NCBI RefSeq assembly: GCF_000759975.1
Contig: NZ_JNAM01000010.1
Location: 275,762 to 339,761 of the forward strand
DNA from: Prochlorococcus marinus str. MIT 9302
GTDB lineage: Bacteria > Cyanobacteriota > Cyanobacteriia > PCC-6307 > Cyanobiaceae
Length of the DNA stretch: 64,000 nucleotides
Direction: 5' to 3'
The notes beneath the pieces were generated by a model. It searched no databases and had not been told where the DNA came from. It saw nothing but the letters and a program-made list of their open reading frames with translations. How positions within the stretch are numbered: position 1 is the first letter of the stretch; each line of letters starts with the position of its first letter. The position numbers and the translations under genes are program-made. Positions 1 through 10,627 of the stretch are shown piece by piece.

Positions 1-1206
1 AAAGTTTGATCTCTTATTAGCAAGTTCAATGAACCAACTTATATATTCTTTGGGACCATTTTTAAAAACAATATCGAACTTTAAATTGTCATAAAAATCA
101 CTGATTCCTATTAAACCAGTTTTCTTTGTAGAAGGTCTTTCAACTTCTCCAGAACTACTATCCACAAAAATTATTTTATTATTGATACCAAATTCATTAC
201 CTAATATTTGTATAAATTCTAGAAAAGACCTATCACTTCCTCCTCTTAAATAAATTTTCTCATCATTACATTTTTTTGATGTTACTGTGTCCCCAACTCC
301 TATTATTAAAGGCATATCATCTATGTGAATAGATCTTTTGCATAAATCAATTTTTTCTCTGACAGATTTAGGCGAATTTTTAAAATTGAAATTACTTCCA
401 AAAGGAGCTTTGCCAGTTTTAATCTTAATAAATTTATTTAAAAGAAATAAAACTCCATAATCTTTAACTGCTCCTTTAATAAGTAATTGTATGTCTGTTG
501 ATCCAATATCATCTTTAGAAGAAAGTTTAATTGTTTCTCTACCATTTTTATTACCTAAATTTGGTGAAATATGAAGGAAAAATGAGTTTTTGAGGCCTTC
601 TGATTCAGCTTTTAAGATGATTTCATTCATCATTTTTTCAAAACTAATTTGAATAACCTTTCTTTTATCAGAATCTTTGTTTGTTAAGTCAAATAGACTA
701 TTGAAATTAATCGTTGGCGAGAAGCGTGTTTCACATATTGATTTTACTGCGTGAGAATTGATATCTTCTTGGCTAAGTTCAGGGAAAATATTCTTAACTA
801 TAAAATTAAATTTTGGTCTTATTAAACTAGGTACTTTAGATAAAAAATTCAGTTCTTTTTCTGAGACTCCTTCAAAACTTATTTCACCATTGTTGTCTTG
901 ATACTCTACTCCACAGGCAGCTAAACCTCTTAAATATAGTTCTTTGTTTTTAGGCACAGTAGTACTCCTTAAACTCCTCTCTATTATTCTGTTAACTCCT
1001 CTTGTACCTTCATGTTCACCGCAAGTTAATACAAAGAATTCCTCTGCAAATTCTTTTACTGCATAGATATATTTTGAGTCTAATTCTCTAGTCATTGGAT
1101 CTTTAACTAAAGGGATACAAACTCCGTCAATGTCTTGAATAAATAAGATATTTTTAGAAGAAATTAATTTTTTTTGTACCTTTAAATTACTTGCCATATA
1201 TTCCAT
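1..1206 (-). CDS. ggpP: glucosylglycerol-phosphate phosphatase, 3' end cut by window
   Basis: Read on the minus strand from an ATG at 1206 (a second in-frame ATG lies at 1197) and open to the window edge, so the C-terminus is missing. The N-terminal motif QDIDGVCIPLVKDP is the HAD-type nucleophile region (Asp-x-Asp) and matches the cyanobacterial glucosylglycerol-phosphate phosphatase family (StpA/GgpP). The segment FAEEFFVLTCGEHEGTRGV is also family-like. The enzyme removes phosphate from glucosylglycerol-phosphate to give a compatible solute. It is divergent from the Rossmann-fold gene at 1372 with a 165-bp AT-rich gap between them. Family assignment is from memory of the motif, not a search. 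Confidence 0.8.
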   Translation of the reverse strand, partial: MEYMASNLKVQKKLISSKNILFIQDIDGVCIPLVKDPMTRELDSKYIYAVKEFAEEFFVLTCGEHEGTRGVNRIIERSLRSTTVPKNKELYLRGLAACGVEYQDNNGEISFEGVSEKELNFLSKVPSLIRPKFNFIVKNIFPELSQEDINSHAVKSICETRFSPTINFNSLFDLTNKDSDKRKVIQISFEKMMNEIILKAESEGLKNSFFLHISPNLGNKNGRETIKLSSKDDIGSTDIQLLIKGAVKDYGVLFLLNKFIKIKTGKAPFGSNFNFKNSPKSVREKIDLCKRSIHIDDMPLIIGVGDTVTSKKCNDEKIYLRGGSDRSFLEFIQILGNEFGINNKIIFVDSSSGEVERPSTKKTGLIGISDFYDNLKFDIVFKNGPKEYISWFIELANKRSNF

Positions 1207-1371
1207 ATTTATAACGATTTTTCTTTTAACTTAGTTTCCATTTTTATAGAAATTATAAATTAAAAAATTCAATATTTTCAATAAATAATTTGCTATGATC
1301 AAAAATTGTTTTAATGTAGAAAAATGTTGGTATGGGTATGAAATTAAAAAAATTATCAAGAATTTCCAAAA

Positions 1372-2880
1372 ATGAAGAATAATTTCACAGAAAAGATAAA
1401 TGATGAAAAATATTTTTATTCATTGATTGAAGATATAGAGAACAGCAAAGTTGGATTCTACAGTGTTGGTTTATATCCTGCATCATTAGCATACAACTGT
1501 GCTATGCATGGAAAATCAAATAATATCCTCTTAGCTCCTAGGGAAGATAGAGATTTGTTAGGTGCTTTCTCAAATGATGTTCTTTCTGATATGGATAATG
1601 AAATCATTGAAAAAATTAAGAGAATGGGACATTATTCTTCAGAAGGAAAAAGAAAGTCTTTTGATCTAAAAGATCTTCTCTTGAAATGTGAGATAGTTAT
1701 TATTGCTTCAAACAGTAATCACATACAATATGATGTTAAACATGCTTTAGAACTCAGAAAAACTTTAAAAAGAGAAAATGTGGTTCTTGGCTGTCTAGTC
1801 GGTTCTTTTTGCATTGATAATAAAAATAAAAAACCTTTTATTATCTGCAATAAATATCCAAATTTAGCTTTTTTTACAGGATTTCATCGTCACGGAGCTT
1901 TACGAAATCCTAATGATAGTTTTACTGCAAATTTCTGCCATCCTGATGCCCTAACTGCTTTAATAGGAGCTCGCATTTTGAATCAATTGTCACCAAAAAT
2001 TCAAGTTTCTCCTGGAGTTCATAATGTTGAATGTCAATATATAAAATCAATAAAAAATATCTCATCCATATTTGCAGGTTTTGTAAATAACTTTCATTCA
2101 GATAAGCCAGGAATGCTACCTACCATTAATACGATTTTGTTATCGCAATGTTTAGATCAGGCCGCATCAGTATCATTACAAGTTAGAAAAGAAAATAAAT
2201 TAGAAAATAAATATCTTTCATTAAAAGAACTTGGTTATGGTGAAGAAATAATTAGTGCAAAGGAAATAATTAATGATAAATTTTGTGAAAAAGGAGATTA
2301 TACTTTTTCTCAATTAAATGCGGTTAAGGCTGATGTCTTAGGGAGTATGACTTTACCAACTGAAGGAAAACCAACACGGAATTTTCAAGCAGGACAAGTT
2401 TTATCAGATATGCTTTTGCAACTCAATAGATGTCCAAAAGATATCTCAGAATTCGTAAATTGGTGTAATAAATACTCTCTTAGTCAAGGAGGTTTAGAAG
2501 GTCTAAAATCTTTAAAGTTTTGGCCAGATATTTATAAAGAGTTCAAAATCAAAAACAATAATTGTTCAATGATTAATCTGATTTATTTATGCTTTAATGC
2601 CAATTTAGAAGAAAAAAAAGAAATTTATAAGGTTTTAATTAGTTCAGAAGAAATTACTAATTTTTGCCAAGAATCTGTGAAATCTGAATTATCTTTAGAA
2701 CTAAATCAAAAATTAAAAGGAGATTATCTTTTAAATGATATTGAAAACCTTTACAAGAAATTGTTTATTGACAAAGAGGAAAATGATCTTAAAAAAAATA
2801 AATATAGTAATCAAATTTCTAAAAAAAATCCAAGTTATATCAATGTATTGAAAATTATTAATAATTATTTTAATAATTGA
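1372..2880 (+). CDS. Rossmann-fold protein, possible glycerol-3-phosphate dehydrogenase-like
   Basis: 502 residues. The N-terminal segment VGFYSVGLYPASLAYNC resembles a dinucleotide-binding loop, followed by a strand-like IVIIASNSNHIQ segment. Overall it suggests an NAD(P)-dependent dehydrogenase with a helical C-terminal half. It is divergent from the glucosylglycerol-phosphate phosphatase, so a role in supplying glycerol-3-phosphate for that solute is possible, but this is inference from position. The start is the first ATG; an ATG at 1338 in another frame stops almost at once. The last 60 residues are lysine- and asparagine-rich and look disordered. No catalytic residues were identified with confidence. 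Confidence 0.6.
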   Translation: MKNNFTEKINDEKYFYSLIEDIENSKVGFYSVGLYPASLAYNCAMHGKSNNILLAPREDRDLLGAFSNDVLSDMDNEIIEKIKRMGHYSSEGKRKSFDLKDLLLKCEIVIIASNSNHIQYDVKHALELRKTLKRENVVLGCLVGSFCIDNKNKKPFIICNKYPNLAFFTGFHRHGALRNPNDSFTANFCHPDALTALIGARILNQLSPKIQVSPGVHNVECQYIKSIKNISSIFAGFVNNFHSDKPGMLPTINTILLSQCLDQAASVSLQVRKENKLENKYLSLKELGYGEEIISAKEIINDKFCEKGDYTFSQLNAVKADVLGSMTLPTEGKPTRNFQAGQVLSDMLLQLNRCPKDISEFVNWCNKYSLSQGGLEGLKSLKFWPDIYKEFKIKNNNCSMINLIYLCFNANLEEKKEIYKVLISSEEITNFCQESVKSELSLELNQKLKGDYLLNDIENLYKKLFIDKEENDLKKNKYSNQISKKNPSYINVLKIINNYFNN

Positions 2881-2973
2881 TTATTTGTTTAATTTACTAA
2901 GAAGCTAAGTTCTTCATTTATTTACTAATCTTGATTGCGGGGTTAGAATTATTATGGTTTTAAAAGGTTTTTT

Positions 2974-3633
2974 TTGAAAAAGGAATTATCGCATCGTTCT
3001 CATGAACTGAAAGCTCTTGGTTGGAATCAAGAAGACTTAACAAGATATGAAGATTTATGGGACTACTGTCAAAGATGGGGGTTAATCAATTTAGAAAGAG
3101 AAGACAGACAGTTTTTAAAGAAAGCAGAAAAGTTACTCCCAAAGATCCAAAATAAAAAGATATCCGTTAAAAAAACTATCGAAGAAAAATCATATTATTT
3201 ATGGTTAAAATTTTACCTCGATGAAATTAATATTTTTAGTAATTTTAATCTTCCAAAAAATAAACATGGTGTTTGGACACTCTTAATTGAAGAGGAAATA
3301 AAACTTCTTAAGGAATTACAACCAGTTATGGGTCTTCCAGATACTTTAAAAGCCAAGAATCTATTTGAAAATAGAAAAGAGCTCATAAATAAAGCTTTTA
3401 GCGAATTTGACGCTAAAAAAAACGATAAAGTTTTCAATTTTGATGAGGTTCTAAACAACTCTAAAAAAGATGTTGGTAAGAATTGGAAATCAATTACTGA
3501 AAAAGATCCTGAAGCTAATAAAACTTTTCCAATAATTGATTCTGCAAATATTGAGAAACTCAGATCTGCGATAAAAGACGATTTGAGTTTATATATGAAA
3601 GATAATTACCCTTCATTAAAAAAGGATTTATAA
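2974..3633 (+). CDS. conserved hypothetical protein, 219 aa
   Basis: Begins with TTG at 2974 after a T-rich run. It is a charged, mostly helical soluble protein with no signal peptide or membrane segment and an aromatic-rich N-terminal part (GWNQEDLTRYEDLWDYCQRW). I do not recognise a named family. It lies between the Rossmann-fold gene and metY on the same strand, separated from metY by 72 bases that include long T runs without a clear hairpin. Length and codon use fit the neighbouring core genes, so it is probably real. Confidence 0.7.
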   Translation: MKKELSHRSHELKALGWNQEDLTRYEDLWDYCQRWGLINLEREDRQFLKKAEKLLPKIQNKKISVKKTIEEKSYYLWLKFYLDEINIFSNFNLPKNKHGVWTLLIEEEIKLLKELQPVMGLPDTLKAKNLFENRKELINKAFSEFDAKKNDKVFNFDEVLNNSKKDVGKNWKSITEKDPEANKTFPIIDSANIEKLRSAIKDDLSLYMKDNYPSLKKDL

Positions 3634-3699
3634 ATATTTATCTTTTTTTTGTTTTTTTTTTGGACTTTTTTAAGTTAAATAGATAATAGGATTATTTAA

Positions 3700-5034
<1,335 letters not shown>

Positions 5035-5047
5035 GAAACGAGATTTA

Positions 5048-5938
5048 TTGGCTTTAATAATTCCTAGTAACTATCACAAGATTAGTGATGTTGAGAAAAA
5101 TCATATATCTTGGATCGAACCAGAATTGGCAAAAAGACAGGATATACGTCCTCTTAGAATTGGCATTTTGAATATCATGCCTCTTGGCAAGCAGTATGAA
5201 TTTAACTTGCTACATCCACTTGGTTTATCTCCTCTTCAAATTGAGCCAGTTTGGATAAAGCTTAAAACTCACTCTTATAAAACATGGGATATTAGTCATC
5301 TAAATAATCTATACATAACTTGGGAAGAAGCAAATAATCCAGAACCGTTAGATGGAATCATTATTACTGGAGCCCCTATTGAGCACCTAGCCTTTGAGGA
5401 TGTTAAGTATTGGGATGAATTTGTGAAAATTGTAAATGAAGCCAGAAATTCTTGTGCAAGTACTCTTGGATTATGTTGGGCTGGCTTTGCGCTGGCTTAT
5501 TTGGCAGGGGTTGATAAGAAAGTTTTTGAAAGGAAATTATTTGGGGTATTCCCTTTAAAAAGTCTTGTTCCTGGACATCCTTTGATGGGTACACAAGATG
5601 ATGAATTTATTTGTCCTCAAAGTAGATTTGCAGGATTACCAGATTTGGAGATGGAGAAGGCCCAAAAAGAAGGGAAATTGAATTTGTTGGCTTATGGAGA
5701 AAACGTCGGATATACAATATTTGAATCTAATGATCAAAAGCAACTTATGCATTTAGGCCATCCTGAATATACTGTGCATAGAATTATTAGTGAAATTGAA
5801 AGAGACAAAGAAAAGGGAGATGTACCTCCTCCTGAAAATTTTGATCTAAATAGTTCAAAAACCGCTTGGAGATCTCATAGGAATTTGCTTTTTCAGCAAT
5901 GGCTTTGGTTTTGTTATCAACAAGTTAGTCTTAATTAA
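5048..5938 (+). CDS. metA: homoserine O-acyltransferase (MetA family)
   Basis: 296 residues starting with TTG. MetA-type enzymes activate homoserine with acetyl- or succinyl-CoA. The segments RIGILNIMPLGKQYEFNL, ITGAPIEHLAFEDVKYWDE and STLGLCWAGFALAY (nucleophile cysteine) are typical, as is the later LMHLGHPEYT. It follows metY by 13 bases and would supply its substrate; since the partner is an O-acetylhomoserine sulfhydrylase, acetyl transfer is the likelier reaction, although the family name implies succinyl. The end is 6 bases from the convergent SulP gene, so no room remains for a long terminator. Confidence 0.92.
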   Translation: MALIIPSNYHKISDVEKNHISWIEPELAKRQDIRPLRIGILNIMPLGKQYEFNLLHPLGLSPLQIEPVWIKLKTHSYKTWDISHLNNLYITWEEANNPEPLDGIIITGAPIEHLAFEDVKYWDEFVKIVNEARNSCASTLGLCWAGFALAYLAGVDKKVFERKLFGVFPLKSLVPGHPLMGTQDDEFICPQSRFAGLPDLEMEKAQKEGKLNLLAYGENVGYTIFESNDQKQLMHLGHPEYTVHRIISEIERDKEKGDVPPPENFDLNSSKTAWRSHRNLLFQQWLWFCYQQVSLN

Positions 5939-5944
5939 CTTTTT

Positions 5945-7510
5945 TTAATGAGCGTTTTCTATACCACCTAGTCTCTCAAATAAGTTAAGACTTTCTTTAT
6001 TTAATCCTACAACTTCAACTTTTGAACCACCATTCTGGAATTTTCTAATAATTTGCTCAAGAGCAACAACGCCACTTTGATCCCAAATATGAGCTAAAGA
6101 CATATCAATTACAATATTTTCTGGATGTTCATAAATATCAAATCCTTGTAAAAAATAAATTTTACTTACAAAAAATAATTGTCCTTTTATTTTGTAAGAA
6201 GTAAAATTATCTTCTTTCGCTCTTGAGACAGTTATAACTTTTGCGACTTTTCTGCTGAAAAGAATTGCAGCTAATGCAACTCCTGCAATAACTCCAAGTG
6301 CAAGATTATGAGGTTTAGTAAGCATAGTAACTGCAAAAGTCATAATCATGACTGCAGTATCGCTTTTGGGTATCTTTCTAATATTTTTTAATCCATTTAT
6401 ATCTGCCGTACTTATTGCGATCGTTATCATGATTGCTACTAAAGCAGCCATTGGTATGGCTCCAATCCAAGACTTCAAGAGAATGATCATAATTAGGAGA
6501 GACATACCTGAGGAGAGGGTTGATAATCTAGATTTGCCACCATTTTCAGTATTCATTACTGATTGTCCAACTAAGGCACATCCGGCCATTCCACCAAATA
6601 AGGATGCCACAATATTTGCAATTCCCTGTCCTCTTGCTTCTTTATTTTTATTAGAACTTGTATCAGTTACATCGTCTAAAATATCTTGAGTTAAAAAGGT
6701 TTCCATTAAACCCACAAGAGATATTGCTAGTGAGGTCGGTAAAATTATCCCTAATGTTTCAAGACTAAAAGGTACTTTTCCATTTTCTATTGATCCAAAA
6801 GGCAGAGAAATACTTGGTAATCCATCAGGTAATTTACCCAAATCGCTCACTGTTGGGACATCTAGATTAAAGAATATGCTTATAATAGTAATTACTATTA
6901 TTGCGATAAGTTGAGATGGGACTACTTTTGTGATTTTTGGGAGCCCATAAATAATTACTAATCCTAGGATTACAAGGATCCAAACTACTGGAATCTGGGA
7001 GTTAACTGGATATTGACTTAAAGTTTGTTCAACTAATCCTTTTGATTCTTTAATACCTATTCCTAACTGAGGTAGTTGTGCTTGAAATATTAAAAGTGCC
7101 AGTGCATTTACAAATCCACTTAATACTCCTGTTGGCACGAATCTCATTTGGTAAGCCAGTCTTAAATATCCCCAAAGAATTTGGAAAATTCCAGTTAATA
7201 TTCCTGCTGCAATAAGATATGGGACTCCTAATCCAGGAGCTTTTGATTCTCCATAAGCAACCAGTCCAGTCATCAAAAGAGCTGTTGAACCTGTGGCTGA
7301 AGTTATCATCCCCCTTCTTCCTCCAACAATCGCAATTGTAATGGATAAGCAAAATGCACCAAAAAGGCCAACTTTAGGATCTACTCCAGCTATCCCTGAA
7401 AAAGCAATTGCTTCTGGGATCATTGCAAAAGCAACAACTAAGCCAGAGAGAATATTTGACTTTGGATCATCTAACCAATTTTTAGATAAATATCTTGAGA
7501 AATTTGACAT
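5945..7510 (-). CDS. SulP-family anion transporter with STAS domain
   Basis: 521 residues, an inner-membrane transporter with about ten to twelve hydrophobic segments, then a cytoplasmic STAS domain at roughly residues 430-520 (NIVIDMSLAHIWDQSGVVAL). The N-terminal NILSGLVVAFAMIPEAIAF is the SulP signature region. Marine cyanobacterial members carry bicarbonate (BicA) or sulfate; the sequence alone does not decide. Proximity to methionine genes is weak support for sulfate. It is convergent with metA and co-directional with the flavin oxidoreductase upstream (30 bases apart). Confidence 0.88.
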   Translation of the reverse strand: MSNFSRYLSKNWLDDPKSNILSGLVVAFAMIPEAIAFSGIAGVDPKVGLFGAFCLSITIAIVGGRRGMITSATGSTALLMTGLVAYGESKAPGLGVPYLIAAGILTGIFQILWGYLRLAYQMRFVPTGVLSGFVNALALLIFQAQLPQLGIGIKESKGLVEQTLSQYPVNSQIPVVWILVILGLVIIYGLPKITKVVPSQLIAIIVITIISIFFNLDVPTVSDLGKLPDGLPSISLPFGSIENGKVPFSLETLGIILPTSLAISLVGLMETFLTQDILDDVTDTSSNKNKEARGQGIANIVASLFGGMAGCALVGQSVMNTENGGKSRLSTLSSGMSLLIMIILLKSWIGAIPMAALVAIMITIAISTADINGLKNIRKIPKSDTAVMIMTFAVTMLTKPHNLALGVIAGVALAAILFSRKVAKVITVSRAKEDNFTSYKIKGQLFFVSKIYFLQGFDIYEHPENIVIDMSLAHIWDQSGVVALEQIIRKFQNGGSKVEVVGLNKESLNLFERLGGIENAH

Positions 7511-7540
7511 TGTAAGTTTCTTTATAATTAAGAAGTTACC

Positions 7541-8821
7541 TCATAAAGGAGGCAAAATGCCTTGCGGGTCAAAAATATTCTTTAAAGTTTTTAATTCATT
7601 CATTCTATTGCCAAAAGCTAATGTAAGTTCTTCCTCATGAGAATTTAAATGATTATGCAATTGGGCCAAATGAATATTTGGATAAAACCTTTTTAGGGTA
7701 CTCCACGATTTATACATCCAGTCCAAAGCGACTTCTTTTTCTTGAAGATCATTTTTTTTCCATGATGCATATATCCATGGTTTCCAAGTACTTTTTCTAT
7801 GAACAAAAAAGCTTGAGCCATGATTTAACTTTTTAGTTTTGCAACCTAGTTGCTGAGAAGCAACATAACAGGAATTATTAGGCTTATTATCCATTATCTC
7901 ATTCAAACATTTTATAAAAATTGGGATATCATTTTTTAAATCTTCTCCAAGAAGACTAATTACCTCAGAATGGTTATTTGCATTCAGCTCATATAAATTC
8001 AATTCCTTTGGGAAGAAATTTATTTTGTTAAAGTTCTCATAAAATTGTTTTTCTAGAGCAGGAAATTTGTCTAGAAGGATTAAGTATTCTTCTGTTCTTT
8101 TATCCTCTAAATTATTTTTGAGTTCAGCAAAAACATATATGTAAATTTTTTGAGCATAAATCCATTGAAGGCTAATATTTTCCGGAAATTCCTCTGATAG
8201 TTGTATTATTTCTGAAAGTTCATTTAGATTTACAAATCCTTCAATAACCTTAATTGGATTAGATTGGATAGTCTTAAGTTCTATTTCGGTAATTATTGAG
8301 AAGAAGGGTGCTGCCCCTTTAATTGCTTCCCAAATCAATTGTTTTTCTGGGTTTAGTTGATTTTTTCTTAAAGAGATAAATGTGCCATTACCCAAGAAAC
8401 CTTTTATTGATTCAATATTATCAATGGCTAATCCGTAGGCTCTACTAAGTGGGCTTACTCCCCCAGTAAGTATATAGCCTGCTCCAGGAAGTTTAGAAAG
8501 TCCGATTGGAAAACTTCGATTATGTTTTTGTAAATGATTTACTAGATCCCCCATTATTACTCCACCTCCAATTGTTACTAAATTACTTTCTCTATCTAGG
8601 TTAATTTTGCTGTGATTTTTTCTTAGATCAAGAGTTGTAAAACCATTTTTTGCACAGCTAGAGGTTGTCCCTCCACTACATACGCAAAGGTGCTCAAATT
8701 TTTCCTTAGAATAATTTTCCTCATTAAATAAGGAATCATCCACGTCATATATTAATTTCTTTAACTTTGCGTCCTTTGAGTTAATATTTGGAATTTCAAG
8801 CAGGTTATTATATTTTTTCAC
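7541..8821 (-). CDS. FAD-linked oxidoreductase (berberine-bridge/PCMH type)
   Basis: 426 residues. The N-terminal half has the FAD-binding fold (LVTIGGGVIMGDLVNHLQKH, then GYILTGGVSPLSRAYGLAID), and the C-terminus ends in the BBE-like NRMNELKTLKNIFDPQGILP. These enzymes oxidise sugars, alcohols or lactones; the substrate cannot be read from the sequence. No signal peptide. The start at 8821 is close to the divergent cbiX gene, whose longer possible start would overlap it. It lies 30 bases upstream of the SulP gene on the same strand and may be cotranscribed with it. Confidence 0.8.
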   Translation of the reverse strand: MKKYNNLLEIPNINSKDAKLKKLIYDVDDSLFNEENYSKEKFEHLCVCSGGTTSSCAKNGFTTLDLRKNHSKINLDRESNLVTIGGGVIMGDLVNHLQKHNRSFPIGLSKLPGAGYILTGGVSPLSRAYGLAIDNIESIKGFLGNGTFISLRKNQLNPEKQLIWEAIKGAAPFFSIITEIELKTIQSNPIKVIEGFVNLNELSEIIQLSEEFPENISLQWIYAQKIYIYVFAELKNNLEDKRTEEYLILLDKFPALEKQFYENFNKINFFPKELNLYELNANNHSEVISLLGEDLKNDIPIFIKCLNEIMDNKPNNSCYVASQQLGCKTKKLNHGSSFFVHRKSTWKPWIYASWKKNDLQEKEVALDWMYKSWSTLKRFYPNIHLAQLHNHLNSHEEELTLAFGNRMNELKTLKNIFDPQGILPPL

Positions 8822-8868
8822 TAAATAATATTGTTCTTTACTATTATGGTATTAGTTATAACTTAATT

Positions 8869-10017
8869 TTGGATAATTTAGATTCGAAGTTAAATAATCA
8901 AGTCGCGATCCTTATCTGTGGACACGGGAGTAGAAATAAACTAGCCATTACTGAATTTCAAGAATTAACTAATCTCATTAAAAAAAGATATCCAACCATT
9001 TTAGTTGAATATGGGTTCTTGGAATTTGCTAAACCTTCACTTGTTGATGCTCTAAACAAGTTAAAAGATCATTCTATAAAAAAAGTAATTGCGATACCCG
9101 CAATGCTTTTCGCTGCTGGCCATGTAAAAAATGATATACCTAGTTTGCTTATGAATTATTCAAGTAAACAAGGTATTGAAATAATTTATGGAAGAGAATT
9201 AGGTATTAATAATTTAATGATTAGTGCAGCTTGTGAAAGAGTAAAAGATGTATTTAAACAAAATAATACTCTCAAACCTGAAGAATCATTATTATTAGTT
9301 GTTGGTAGAGGCTCTTCTGACCCAGATGCGAATTCCAATGTTTCAAAAATTACGAGAATGATAGTAGAGGGTATTGGTTTAGGGTGGGGAGAAACAGTTT
9401 TTTCTGGAGTAACTTTCCCACTTGTTGAACCTGGCTTGAAAAATGTTGTGAGACTTGGTTATAAAAATATAATTATTTTCCCTTATTTCCTTTTCTCAGG
9501 TGTGCTTGTTACCAGAATAAAAAGGCACAGTGATTTAGTTGCGATTAATAATCCACATATTTCATTTATACATGCAAAATATCTTTCATCACAGTCTTAT
9601 GTGGTCGACACCTTTGTAGAAAGGATTGAAGAGATTCTTAATAACGAGGGTAAGAATTTTATGAATTGCTCCACTTGTAAATATAGATCAAATTTATTTG
9701 GCTTTGAAAAAGAAGTTGGAATGGTACAAGAAAGTCATCATGACCATGTAGAGGGTTTGGGTATCAGCTGTGATTTATGTGATCCTGAATGTAATGGTGC
9801 TTGTGAAATACAAAATCATATTCCAACTCATAACCAAGAAAACTCAAATTTACCAGAAGGTAGATACTTATTACATGAAAATTTGGAGACTCATCAACAT
9901 GAACACCATCACCACCACCATAGTAGTTATCCAAATTCAAAACACCCTTTAGGCCCTGTTACACTTCGCTTGCCGAATGAAGATCAAATCTTAAGAAAAT
10001 CCATTGAAAATGACTGA
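8869..10017 (+). CDS. cbiX: CbiX/SirB-type sirohydrochlorin chelatase with Cys- and His-rich tail
   Basis: The enzyme inserts cobalt or iron into sirohydrochlorin for B12 or siroheme. Two CbiX-like halves are visible: AILICGHGSRNKLAITEF near the N-terminus and LLLVVGRGSSDPDANSNV near residue 145. The C-terminal 90 residues hold MNCSTC, which fits the MxCxxC iron-sulfur motif reported for long CbiX proteins, then CDLCDPECNGAC and a run of six histidines. I chose TTG at 8869 (382 residues) because the longer frame from 8788 overlaps the divergent oxidoreductase. The metal-rich tail is probably for metal handling. Confidence 0.85.
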   Translation: MDNLDSKLNNQVAILICGHGSRNKLAITEFQELTNLIKKRYPTILVEYGFLEFAKPSLVDALNKLKDHSIKKVIAIPAMLFAAGHVKNDIPSLLMNYSSKQGIEIIYGRELGINNLMISAACERVKDVFKQNNTLKPEESLLLVVGRGSSDPDANSNVSKITRMIVEGIGLGWGETVFSGVTFPLVEPGLKNVVRLGYKNIIIFPYFLFSGVLVTRIKRHSDLVAINNPHISFIHAKYLSSQSYVVDTFVERIEEILNNEGKNFMNCSTCKYRSNLFGFEKEVGMVQESHHDHVEGLGISCDLCDPECNGACEIQNHIPTHNQENSNLPEGRYLLHENLETHQHEHHHHHHSSYPNSKHPLGPVTLRLPNEDQILRKSIEND

Positions 10018-10369
10018 ATCATCCGTCTCTTTCTCAGTTAAGTCTTAATAGACTCAGTATATATAAGTATTCTTAATATAAAATCTTAAAAATATATTGA
10101 ACTGGATTTTCCACAATTTACTGATCGTTTTCCACGTCCAAATCCACATTGGATTAGACGTGCCAGTATTTTTTACAAAAAACAGGACTTCAACATTATT
10201 CTTGACTTTTTTATTGGCCCTTATCAATTTCCTTAATTTTAAAAGTATATTTTTAAAAATATAATTTATAACATGAGTCTCATTTGATAATCCAAATATT
10301 TTGTTAATAAGTTTTTTTGACTTTTAAAGAAAAAAATATAATTATGTTTATGTTGAAAAAAATAAATTT
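10018..10369. other. 352-bp intergenic region with DnaA-box-like sites
   Basis: No open frame of note. It holds two direct 9-mers close to the cyanobacterial DnaA box, TTTTCCACA at 10107-10115 and TTTTCCACG at 10128-10136, and a third partial match (AATCCACA, 10141-10148), followed by a very AT-rich stretch with mixed A and T runs to about 10350. A short inverted repeat AGTCT-TAAT-AGACT sits just after cbiX (about 10041-10054). This could be DnaA-responsive regulation of the small gene at 10370 or a replication-associated site; the evidence is only the motifs. Confidence 0.35.
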
Positions 10370-10627
10370 ATGGATCAAATCAGACAATCAAATCTAACTG
10401 ATATGAAAATTGAAGAATGCTCTTCAAAAAAAGTCTCTTTAGAGACAGAGCTTTCAGAAACTCTTTATAACACTATGAAAGATTTCGTATTAAGTAACCC
10501 AACTTGGGATCAATATAAGCTTATAAATTCAGCATTGGCTACGTTTCTTGTTCAAAACGGATGTACTGATAATTCTGTCTCAGAGATTTATTTAAATCAA
10601 TTATTTACACCTTCTAAGTCTTTTTAA
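10370..10627 (+). CDS. DUF2811 family small protein
   Basis: 85 residues. The core VSLETELSETLYNTMKDFVL and the following NPTWDQYKLINSALATFLV are typical of the DUF2811 family found in cyanobacteria; function unknown. Soluble, no signal peptide. The gene end overlaps the end of the convergent GMC oxidoreductase gene by 14 bases. The upstream region is unusually long for this genome and holds DnaA-box-like motifs, so it may have its own regulated promoter. Confidence 0.75.
   Translation: MDQIRQSNLTDMKIEECSSKKVSLETELSETLYNTMKDFVLSNPTWDQYKLINSALATFLVQNGCTDNSVSEIYLNQLFTPSKSF

Noticed and set aside
6348..6689. Plus-strand open frame across the SulP gene
   Set aside because: It is the antisense shadow of a well-supported transporter gene and has no domain or start signal of its own.
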